Part shown: positions 38,710 through 47,356 of the stretch, one piece after another | Position numbering within the stretch: the stretch's first letter is position 1 | Layout: each line of letters begins with the position of its first letter | Assembly (NCBI GenBank): GCA_030374805.1 | Contig: JARGSG010000024.1 | Span: 248,001 to 312,000 of the forward strand | DNA: 64,000 nt | Direction: 5' to 3' | From: Gracilaria gracilis | Lineage: Eukaryota > Rhodophyta > Florideophyceae > Gracilariales > Gracilariaceae | Translations under genes and position numbers: made by a program | The notes under the pieces: model-generated | Databases searched by the model: none | What the model was told of the DNA's origin: nothing | The model's input: only the letters and a program-made list of their open reading frames with translations

Positions 38710-39702
38710 ATGCCATATCTCAACACAACGTATGATAAATACAAAGAATGGATAGTTCCTAAAGAAGCAAGTTTCCCGTTGAAAAAGGTAATGGTTCCAA
38801 AGCAGACGACCAATTTGGTGCTGAAAAGCATTAGCACGAAAAATGTTCCAAAGACAACGGAGATTCATAAGCTCACCCCTGGGCCTGGTAATTTTGTCAA
38901 GCTCCCCGGAGCAGATGCAGTTCGGAAACGACAGTGGCGGGAAAAAGGTCAGAACCGAGTACAAGAGAACCGGAAACAGAGGCAGAGGTACCAGAAGCGC
39001 AGGTCGTTGGAATCTTTGGAGTCAAAATCATTGAGGTTGAAGAACCGTCGTGAATGGTACGCGAAGGGGAGCAAGACATCAAAAAGGAGCAAAACCGATA
39101 ATTGTTCTGTGCAATACGGTACTTCAGAACCGTGTGATAATGACAACACAACTCCACACCAATCTGAAGCTGATGATCCCCTTGGTGATAACTGCACTTC
39201 CAGTGCAAAATATTCACGCGCAGAAAGTCCAAATGAAACTACAGATAACGTATCGTGTAGTTCAGAACATCTCAAGACGAACTGTTTTTCTCACAGTGAG
39301 AATTTTCTGTATGAGGTAATTGTTGAGAAGCAGACGCGCAATGTATTTCACCACTTGCTAGTTCCTGTTCCTGAGATTGAAAAGCAGGCCTTTAAAGTTG
39401 TTAATGTGAATGTAGCCGAAGGATTGGCGCTAGACACAGTTCATGAACACCCCGAAGTTTCGTCACAGAACGGGAAATATTCTTATTCCAAGGTTGACAG
39501 TAGTTGCCCTTCAATTCGGGCAACACCATCCCAAGCATCTCGACATCTTGAACGTGCCACAATTGTTCACAATAACTCCAACAAAAAGACCTCAGATGAG
39601 CCACGCTTTGTGACACAACAACATATTTCTGACGCCGAGCAGTTATTGTTAGATATGTTTGGCCCTGATTCTTCAGACGAAGGTAGTGAGTCATCGAAAT
39701 AG
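38710..39702 (+). CDS. Accessory family X protein (copy C), basic, function unknown
   Basis: 330 residues, intact from ATG (MPYLNTTYDKYKEW) to stop. It has the same block order as the product of 260-1024: an N-terminal beta-like block (EASFPLKKVMVPKQT), a Lys/Arg-rich block (VRKRQWREKGQNRVQEN, RLKNRREWYAKGSK), a Ser/Asn/Asp-rich linker, and a C-terminal block (FLYEVIVEKQTRNVFHHLLV). The C-terminal 90 residues are longer than in the paralogue and end in an acidic LLLDMFGPDSSDEGSESSK. No known domain recognised. It is on the plus strand downstream of accessory Y. Confidence 0.6.
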   Translation: MPYLNTTYDKYKEWIVPKEASFPLKKVMVPKQTTNLVLKSISTKNVPKTTEIHKLTPGPGNFVKLPGADAVRKRQWREKGQNRVQENRKQRQRYQKRRSLESLESKSLRLKNRREWYAKGSKTSKRSKTDNCSVQYGTSEPCDNDNTTPHQSEADDPLGDNCTSSAKYSRAESPNETTDNVSCSSEHLKTNCFSHSENFLYEVIVEKQTRNVFHHLLVPVPEIEKQAFKVVNVNVAEGLALDTVHEHPEVSSQNGKYSYSKVDSSCPSIRATPSQASRHLERATIVHNNSNKKTSDEPRFVTQQHISDAEQLLLDMFGPDSSDEGSESSK

Positions 39703-39886
39703 AATTACAAAGCGTTGTTACAGCGAAACAGGCAGACGAGAGATTAGGATCGCGCATGAATCGTTGAGACTCTTGTTCTCATCGCAATGTTTATCGTCAA
39801 ATAAAGCAGAATGGGCCAACGTGGGCAAGCGCAACGGCGCCATGCGCTCAGCAAACAATTGCATCACCCCTTCTTCATCCAAGTAA

Positions 39887-42757
39887 TTAACTTTTCGACG
39901 GAGGACTTTCCTCGGGCCCGATCCGATCTACATAGTAGTGTGTTAGACGTCCCCTTCCTCCCTTTTGCTGAACTGTTTGCGAAGCGAACGAGCGAGTGGC
40001 ATTCACCGCCACATTCTGTCGGCCCTCATTCTCGATATCATCTGAGCTTGAACTCCGTGCCATACGCCTCCGGTCATTTGAACGGACTCGTCGCATAAAT
40101 GCACGTTTTTCATTCGACTGGAGACGCGGAGACGACGCTACAGATGCGGCAGAAATCGATTTGAAAACTGGGCTTGACCCTCGATTAACAGTGTTTGGAG
40201 CGGGAGAGACGGAGGCGGACATAGTCCTACCCAACCTAGAACGACTGCCACTGCTTGTCTTCTTGGGGGCTGAGGAGTCGGAGTTCCTCGGTAACGAAAT
40301 CGTTGGACGAACTGCAAAATCATCTTCAGCGGGAGCTCGTACTTGATTCTGAGATGGTGTAAACGGACGCGCTACCATGGGTAACATAGGGCGACGAACA
40401 GCCGGCGACTTGGGATTCGACATGTGGTTTGATTACAGGCTCCTCACAGCCTGCGATTGCGGTCGTTGCGTGGCTGTAGAAACTGTAGCTGCCGTAACGG
40501 CGGCGGTGACCGCGGCGACGTTGCGAGAGCTGGATTGTTGTTGTTGTTGAACAGAAACTTGATTGTTAGATTCAGTTATGGCTTCTTCAGCTGCCGCACG
40601 TTCCGGATCAAAATCATTCGCTTCCTCGTCGTAGTTTTCATAAAACACGGGGCGCATTTCATTGGGCTTTGCTGCCACTTTCTGCCACGGTTCAAGAACG
40701 GGGATTGACTGGAAGCTTGCCTCCCAAGCAGGAGGGGGTGCAGGGCGTGATATGCGATTCACTTGACCACGTGCAGCCCGAATATCATCACGCTTTCGCT
40801 CGCGATCCTTTGCAGCAGCAATAGCGGCGGCCGTAGCCGCAACTGCAGTGGCATTCGCCTTAGGGGCAGGAGACATGAGAGATGGGCTAGGCGTGACAGA
40901 TGAAGTCATTGAAGGATGCAAAGTAGGATGAGCAGAGGAGCGGGCGTGATTTTGTTCAGTGTTAGGATCATGAGCAGAATGTCGTGATCGGGAGAGGCGA
41001 CGCTTGACAGAGGACGATGCGTCGTTGGGGTCATTCCCCCTGTCAGATGAGCTGGCTGCTCCAGGGTTGCTTGGGGTAGGCCGTTGGCCGTGAGAGGTAG
41101 CATCCCCATCATCCGCCCAAGTGGTATCATCATACGGAGCAGGAATTCGTTCACAGCGCGATCTGAGTCGCGAGTATCCCCCACCTCAAGGCCAGTAGAA
41201 TGTGTCTGTGCTTCCTCTAGAGCAGTGTATACGGTGGAAGCTGAGGGCATCTTTTGGTAGGCGATAAGGGGGTCTCACGGCGTGCGTCTGTGTGGGTGAG
41301 AAAGGTGTTGCGGATGAACATCGTTTTGCTCTCGCAGTGGCTCCGCACGCAAGTCTGGCAAAGAAGTAAGTCTCATAGTCGATTCAACCCCATTAGCAGC
41401 GGTATTTGTAGCAGCGCCAGCAGATGGTTGTGACGCTGCCAGTTCCGCTGGCCAGTCATCAAGCTTCACGTTGAAACGATTAGCGAGCTTCTCCAGCTGG
41501 GCGACAATGGACTTTGCAGAAGGTAGCTTGTGTGGGTTCTGCGCCCAACAACGTTCGACAAGTCGGCGCACGGTCTTGGAAACCACTGTTTCATCCAAGG
41601 CTGGTGCCGGACGATCGCTGCGAACACAGACGCGCACGTAAACATCGGGAAGAGACACGCCAGCCCATGGGACTCTGCCAGTCAGCATCTCCCAAAATAA
41701 CACGACCCAGTGCATAGATGTAACGCTTCTTTGCCATTTCATCATAACGAGGTGCATCGGCCTCATCATCTTGGCCACGACGCATTACGTTAGACTTATC
41801 ACCGCCAAAGGCTTCAGGTGCCAAGTACGAATATGTGGCTTCAAGTCGACCGGGCTCTATGACGCTCTGCGTAACAGTACCGCCGCCGGTAGCCTTATCA
41901 ATGTATTTGCTTAATCCAAAGTCAGCAATCTTAGCACACACAGACGAGGCAAAAGTGCGACTTTGGGGCGATATTTGCTCGGTGAGGAGAATGTTTGCGC
42001 TCTTAACATCGCGATGAGCGAGGCCCTCATCATGAAGGTAAAGAATACCTCTAGCCACATGCAACGCAATTCGCACAAAGCTTGAGATCGGAAGGGCAGC
42101 GGCAGGCTGCAAGCGATTGAGATTCTCGCACAGATTTCCACTTTGCATAAGCTCGGTGACGAGCAAGATGTTTCGCGGCGAGTTAGGACCCGCCTTTTGA
42201 TCCCATGCAGCGCCTCTAAATTGCACAATATATGGACTTTGCAGCCGTGATGCGTTTCGAAGCTCTCACCGAAGGCGATCTTCCGTAGCGAGTGATTCGC
42301 TCATGGTACGTATGCATTTGACGGCGACCGGTTGCGCGGCATACACACTGCGATACACGACAGCAGACGCGCCGCGCCCCACTTCATTGGCCGGTGAGTG
42401 CGAAAACTGAATGTGAGCGCGACGAATTACAAGGTCGCGATGAACCACGGCAGAAAGGTCCGGCGCGGGCGGTTGGTTCTGAGGTGGGGCGGCGGAGAGT
42501 TGCAAGGCGGCGACGGCCTCGAAGTTCTTTACAAAGCCGGTGAGCGCGGCGTTAAACGCGGGACAGCGCAGCACGGACGGCGGCTCTTCGTCGTCGTCGT
42601 CGGAGGCTGTGGAGGTGGACGAAAGCGACGCGGTGTCATCGCGCGGAGACGAGGTTGCAGGCGGGGCGTCGCGCGCGGCACACGCCTTGCAAAGAGAATG
42701 GCCGTAGACGACGGACACCATGGGAAGATGGCGGTCGGCATCGAAGGTGGCAGCCAT
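39887..42757 (-). pseudogene. RING-kinase (KEG-like, protein kinase) relic
   Basis: The start is taken as ATG 42757 (MAATFDADRHLP). A degraded RING segment comes first (VVYGHSLCKACA with Tyr where Cys is expected, then RCPAFNAALTGFVKNF). The kinase domain follows: glycine loop VGRGASAVVYRSVY, VAIK-like VAVKCI, HRDVKSANILL, DFGLSKY and YLAPEAFGG. Frame breaks: TGA at 42266, a one-base shift near 41710 (ALG to VVLFWEMLTGRVPW), TGA at 41275, a shift near 41140, and TAA at 40433. The C-terminal 400 residues are low-complexity (Ala, Ser, Gln runs, Arg/Ser-rich) and continue to 39887. Plant KEG-type proteins combine RING ubiquitin ligase and kinase domains; the parent gene was probably a signalling protein. 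Confidence 0.65.
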
Positions 42758-42814
42758 ACGCGGGGCAGTGGCCGGGGCGAGACGGCATGGTGAAGGGCGA
42801 GGGGCGCGAAGGAG

Positions 42815-42940
42815 GGGCGCGGAAGGGGGAAGGTAAGGAAAAGGGGAGAGGGGGGGGGGACGGGGAAGGGGGAGGAGGGACGGAAGAGAAAGGGGAGGAG
42901 GGACGGGGGAGAAGAAAGGGAGGGGAGCGCACGAGACGAT
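42815..42940. repeat. Homopurine tract upstream of the kinase relic
   Basis: About 120 bp nearly free of pyrimidines on the plus strand (ggggagagggggggggacgg and similar). It lies just upstream of the minus-strand start at 42757. A promoter-type pyrimidine tract or a Pro/Ser-coding low-complexity region are the alternatives. Confidence 0.7.
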
Positions 42941-43521
42941 AGGGGGGGTGAAGCGGAGACGAGGGGGGCGTGCTTGAACTAGGGCGGGGGATGGGTGGAG
43001 GGATGGTGGCGGCGCGGCAGTTGCTTGTTGCAGTGCGTTTGTGCGCGCGGCGGGAGCACGCCGCTGGCGACGCTGCTGCGCGCTGGCGGTGCGCATGGCA
43101 CGCCGCCACCTGCGCGCGCGCCGCCTGTCGGAAGTGAACGGCTCGCTACTGGAAGCAGCGCGCGCTTACAGCGCTGACAGAGCGCAGTTTGTACATAAAC
43201 GGCCAAACAGCAAGGCACTCAATTTGGCGTTTCTTCGGGCGCACTTTTGATGTTTATTCGCCAATTTTTGGCGCGGGAAAGCGCCAACGCCTGGGGCACC
43301 GAGTCGGCGTCAAAATGAAAATTTCGTTCAGGTGTGAAGAAAACATCCACGTGCCTGAAATATATCTGCATCACGCGGTGCTACTCAGAAGTAGATCTAT
43401 GCTAGCAGTGTAAGGACGAAATGCATAGTACAATGGGTAAAAGCTACAAGTGTACAGATACGCAACCGACTAACATTGTAAGCAAGACCGACTATGTAAG
43501 TGTTATCGAAATTTACCTGCA
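42941..43521. other. Spacer between kinase and lipase relics
   Basis: GC-rich near 43000-43180 with gcgcgc runs, AT-richer after 43200. No supported gene. It may hold the former divergent promoters of the kinase (minus) and lipase (plus) genes. Confidence 0.3.
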
Positions 43522-44560
43522 ATGCCAGTTTCAGAAACCGCCACTCTCTCCTCGCGTCAGAAAGAAATACTCTCTAAAATCCAAGAGTACATGCGCACCC
43601 TGTGTGAAGTTCCCAGCTATCGAAAGTCGCGCGCCCCCGTGCACCGTCGTCGCGCTCTCATGTTCGCGCCTCCTTTATCGCGCCTCCCCATCCATGAGCT
43701 CGCTGGTCGCGCTGTGTCCGCTGCTGGACCCGTCGGCACTGGGGTCTATCGCGCATCAGCCATGGGAGGCACGCCACCGTCTCCATCTGCGCGTGCGCGG
43801 CAACCTGCCGTCCGCGCCAGAGCTCACCTCGCCTTCCAGTCGTCTATAGCCCAAAGCGACCGCCAGGGCTTGAAGCAAGCGCGCGCCCCCGCTGGCTAGC
43901 TGCTGACGCCGGCGCCGTCGTCGCAGCCGCAGCACGCACAGGCGCCGCCCAAAATCGACACTTTCGCGCATAATCCCGCCGTGGCCAACCCCGCGTACGC
44001 CGCGTCGCCTTAAACGCAAAAATCAGTGCTGCAACGCCTTGGCGTGCAGGAGCCGTGGGCATGCCAGATGCTGACGTAAACGCGGTGCCCGGGTTCGCTT
44101 ATTTACTTTAACAACGAGCATCTGGTACTATCCATCCGCGGCTCTGAGGAGATGTTGGACTTCACAACCAACCTTAGCGCTGACATGGAGCCATTTCTAT
44201 GTGGCCACGGTCATTAAGGCGTGGTACGCTTCGCACAGCCGCTGTTCTACTAGCTGCTACCCACAGTGGAGAGGTACGCTGCATGCAGTGCCCAAAGGCG
44301 TTTGGGGGTGGTAGGTCACTCGCTGGGCGCGGCGGTGCCGTCTGCGTTCGGCATGCTGCTGCGACACAGCGTGTACGAGGACCGCTCCATCAAGCGCGCG
44401 CTGCGCCACAAGAGGTGCTACGCGTTCTCGCCGTCGCCGTTCCTGTGCGCGCGGCTGACGGAGCAGTCGGAGCTGGCGTGCAACATCACGACGGTGGTGA
44501 CGCACCTGGAAGGTGGTGACGCACCTGGAAAGTGCAACATATTTCTCTCCCAGATGTCAG
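43522..44560 (+). pseudogene. Class-3 lipase (alpha/beta hydrolase) relic, five stops in one frame
   Basis: A single frame from ATG 43522 carries, after a variable N-terminus, YFNNEHLVLSIRGSEEMLDF (Lipase_3 strand and oxyanion region), ADMEPF, and VVGHSLGAAVPSAFGMLL, the GHSLG nucleophile elbow of class-3 lipases, then CYAFSPSPFLCARLTEQ and ACNITTVVTH. Stops: TAG 43897, TAA 44011, TAA 44077, TAA 44215 and TAG 44251. No frameshift is visible. The end is truncated after a local duplication (ggtggtgacgcacctggaa twice, about 44490-44530). Parent enzymes hydrolyse acylglycerols; diacylglycerol-lipase-like is possible but not certain. Confidence 0.7.
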
Positions 44561-44590
44561 TCCGCTTTCAGCCACCGACGCCCCAGATGA

Positions 44591-46090
44591 ATCGCGCCCA
44601 CCCGTTGTCCCTGCCATCTGTTTCTTTTCCCGCCGCCCCACCGCCCCGCCGTCACACTGCACCACCGCCCCGCCGCCCCGACGTTCCCGGCAACGCAGTC
44701 CTCGCGCCGCCTGCAGCATTCTCATTCTTCCCCACTGCCAGCCTCCGCTCAGTACGCCAACTCTTCGACTACTGTTATTGACGCTTCAATTGCTGCTCTC
44801 CTTCAAGATGACTTGCTTCCAAATCCTGAACAACGACTAATCGCTATTTTTGTGATGTACGATATGATTGCCGCCCGTTATGCCTCCCCATCACCATCTA
44901 CTTCTGTTCTCGAACGCTTAATCGCAAGCCCGCTATCTATAATACTCTTTGAACTCATGAGCGAAACTAATCCTTATTGCTCAAAACAGCTTTTTCTGAG
45001 CCACTTACTTCGTTTGTCGGAAGATCACCGTTTACAATCGAGTAACGGTGAACTTCCAAGAGACGGTGAGATAGCGAAAACAGCCGCCATGGCCCTGTAC
45101 GTTGCGCTAGAAGACGCCATTCGCAGTGGTGAATCGGTCGCCGCCCCAAACATTTCTACTTTGCGTCATATGTGGGCTGCAAGGCACCCTGAAACCTCAG
45201 GTAACTCTTATGGTTTAAAATCCATTAGCGCTGTTGTACCGGATCCTGATCGGTTTGCAATTCTAGATTCTGGGCGACTTGTCGAAGAACTTGGCTCAGT
45301 GGTTGCACTGGAAGATTTTACACCAACTTTTGTTAGAATACCTCCTCCATTCCTTCCCATTGAGCTAGAGAGTAAGAAGTTGCGTTGGATTGATCCTGAG
45401 CCACTGCATGAGATTATCTGGGGTCCGGAAATGGGAATGAAAGGCGAACGTGGGGCAGAGCTGCGCGAAATCATCTCAAAGGCTATTAAAAGCCTAATAC
45501 CAGAAGGGCAGCGAATGAAAGTGCGTCAAATGCTGAATGATGATCCCAAGCTCGTTCATCTCTCTGGAATTACCCCACAGAAACTACCAGACCTGGTCAA
45601 TAACAACGCACCACTCGCTACGGACATCTTACTGAAGTTGATGTCCTCCACGCAGATGCCAAAGTACTTAGATGCACTCGTAAACATGGATATGAATCTG
45701 CAATCGATGGATATTGTGAGCCGTCTTTCAAACACTGTGCAGGTGCCAAGGGAATTCATGCATGCCTATATAAGCAATTGTATGCGCTCTTGTGATGATA
45801 TACCGGACAAGCCTACACAAGAGCGAAGCGTTCGTTATTTCTGTGTGTTCCTGAAGCGCCTCATCAAGAACAAAAACATAGACTTGCAAGACTTATTGGT
45901 GGAGGTCCAAGGGTTTTGTATGGGTTACTGCAGGTAAGTACTGGTTTTCAATGTTCAAGATGATACAAATGTTTTTTTGACCTTGGACTGACACTCTTGT
46001 TCATCAAATGCTGATATGCGATTCAATGCCCTTGTGTGACACAGAATTCGTGAGGTTGCCGACCTATACAGATCTCTGCAAGCTCTGTGA
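44591..46090 (+). CDS. CNOT11: CCR4-NOT complex subunit 11 (CNOT11), one intron
   Basis: The frame is open from 44591 to an intron at 45934-46044, and the second exon 46045-46090 ends in TGA. Signature blocks: LLQDDLLPNPEQRL, VMYDMIAARY, FVRIPPPFLPIELESKKLRW with IDPEPLHEIIWG, LVNNNAPLATDILLKLM, LVNMDMNLQSMDIVSRL, FMHAYISNCMRSC, and across the splice site FCMGYCRIREVADLYRSL. These match the conserved C-terminal domain (DUF2363/C2orf29) of CNOT11, which anchors CNOT10/11 to the CCR4-NOT mRNA deadenylation complex. There are no stops or shifts. The start is unresolved: no ATG lies in frame after the stop at 44588, so a first exon further upstream is likely. It is the one host gene here that looks functional. 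Confidence 0.88.
45934..46044 (+). other. Spliceosomal intron of CNOT11 (111 bp)
   Basis: Donor gtaagt, acceptor gacacag with a T-rich stretch (gtttttttgacc) inside. Splicing joins CR (TGC AG|A) to IREVADLYRSLQAL and restores the conserved CNOT11 C-terminus in phase. Confidence 0.9.
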
Positions 46091-46479
46091 AGATGGAAAG
46101 CCTACAGTAATGACGACATGTGCATCACCCAGATGATAAGTCAAGTGAGACTGCGTTGTTTTATGCACTAGGCATGTATGCGATGGAAATGTCAATGCCA
46201 ACTAGTTATGTTTCGGAAATCAGCTTTAGTTCCCATTGACAGTGCATCGTCGAGAGCATGTCCCTTTGCAAGGGTGCAATGACGATAACCAGCTTGTATA
46301 TATTGGTCCAGAAGTCAGTCGGCTGTGGGGATCAAGGAGTTATTCGTCAGCTACTAGATTTCGGGGCCGCCCAAAACAAGGGATTATATGCTCTAGCAAA
46401 CGGACCGTTCCTTCCGAAAGTTGACAAAGTGCATCTGGGATCCTCGTCAAAAGGCGCCATGACGCCCTGGAAATGGAAC
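46091..46479. other. 3' flank of CNOT11
   Basis: No gene supported. Contains the untranslated 3' end of CNOT11 and the region before the minus-strand ORF at 46480. Confidence 0.3.
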
Positions 46480-47127
46480 CTATGAAGCGGAAGAAACCGT
46501 CAAGCTCACCCTCCGTTTCATCTCGTTGTCTGGGCCTGTGTCTGTCTTCTTCCCATGTTCGGCTTTTTGCCATCGCCATACGACTGTGGCCACGTCCATA
46601 AGGTCTTGCTGTTTCGTTAATATGGTTTTGCGGTACATGTCGACGAACGCGTTCACTAGAACTCCTAGAAATTTTTCTGTTCTCTTTAGCATCATGAGAA
46701 ATACTTTCATCGCTTGATCGGCTTCTTGAAAACGGGTATTTGACTCGCGTCGAGATGTCATATCAGACTCTGGATCATGGGGATATGTGGATGCCCCTGC
46801 CTTTTGTAGCCGCGGAAACTTAGTCACCCTTGGTAATGTGCCTCTTCTACTGAATGATTCCGGAGGTGGATGATGTCGCTCTTCCCTTTCGTCACCTTGG
46901 ACTCGAGCTGCTCCTGGGAGCCACTGTTTCGTTCGGAAGAGACTTCTTTGATAGTCTGGCAATTCTTCCATGTCTTCTTTCTTATGGCTTTCTGCTTTCC
47001 TTCGTCTCCATGAGGAAACTGCAGGGGCAAAACGACTTCGGCTTCGCTTATCAGACCTAGACGCTCTGTGAATAGGATTTTCCTTATCCGTGCTCACACG
47101 AGTTTGTTCTTTGGCATCTCTATCCAT
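46480..47127 (-). CDS. Unknown basic protein, possibly of the hAT element
   Basis: 215 residues from ATG 47127. Strongly basic N-terminal half (SRSDKRSRSRFAP, SSWRRRKAESHKKED), then a helical segment (FQEADQAMKVFLMMLKRTEKFLGVLVNAFVDMYRKTILTK). No family recognised. Same strand as, and downstream of, the hAT transposase (47357-49681), so it may be a second element gene or an independent host ORF. Composition is protein-like but evidence is limited. Confidence 0.35.
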   Translation of the reverse strand: MDRDAKEQTRVSTDKENPIHRASRSDKRSRSRFAPAVSSWRRRKAESHKKEDMEELPDYQRSLFRTKQWLPGAARVQGDEREERHHPPPESFSRRGTLPRVTKFPRLQKAGASTYPHDPESDMTSRRESNTRFQEADQAMKVFLMMLKRTEKFLGVLVNAFVDMYRKTILTKQQDLMDVATVVWRWQKAEHGKKTDTGPDNEMKRRVSLTVSSAS

Positions 47128-47356
47128 CGCCAGCCCAAGTGGTCACGAACGACTTGATCACTTAAGTCTCCGCCATCTGCCTTCTCCCCTGCCGCTTCGC
47201 TGTTCCCTGCAACGCCGTCCCTGGTCACTTTGGACACTCTCGAAATGAATCTGGTCTCGTGGCGGGAATTTGTGGACGATAAGCACAAGAACACTTTTGT
47301 TCTGATTAAACCCAATAACCCTCTAGCTTTAAAAATACACATGTTGCCTACTTGCT

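Larger units (their letters stand above)
32282..39702. mobile_element. CACTA/tnp2-like DNA transposon, copy C (truncated transposase)
   Basis: Transposase (32520-35030, minus) and accessory Y (35337-37208, plus) are head to head, as in copies A and B; an accessory X gene (38710-39702, plus) follows Y. Here X lies on the Y side, whereas in copy A it lies on the transposase side, so X may be a separate mobile unit. The transposase end is cut near 32520 and is followed by subterminal-type repeats. Borders are estimates. Confidence 0.5.

Noticed and set aside
42398..42793. A 131-residue plus-strand ORF in the kinase region, and similar long GC-rich frames at 42655 and 43041
   Set aside because: They are antisense to the RING-kinase frame and arise from its GC-rich, Arg/Ala/Pro-coding sequence.
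1821..44253. A reassigned genetic code or general stop readthrough to explain the many in-frame TAA, TAG and TGA codons
   Set aside because: CNOT11, transposase B, the hAT transposase, the YR retrotransposon RT and recombinase, and the copia polyprotein contain no in-frame stops over several thousand codons, and all three stop codons appear in the relics. Decay explains this better.
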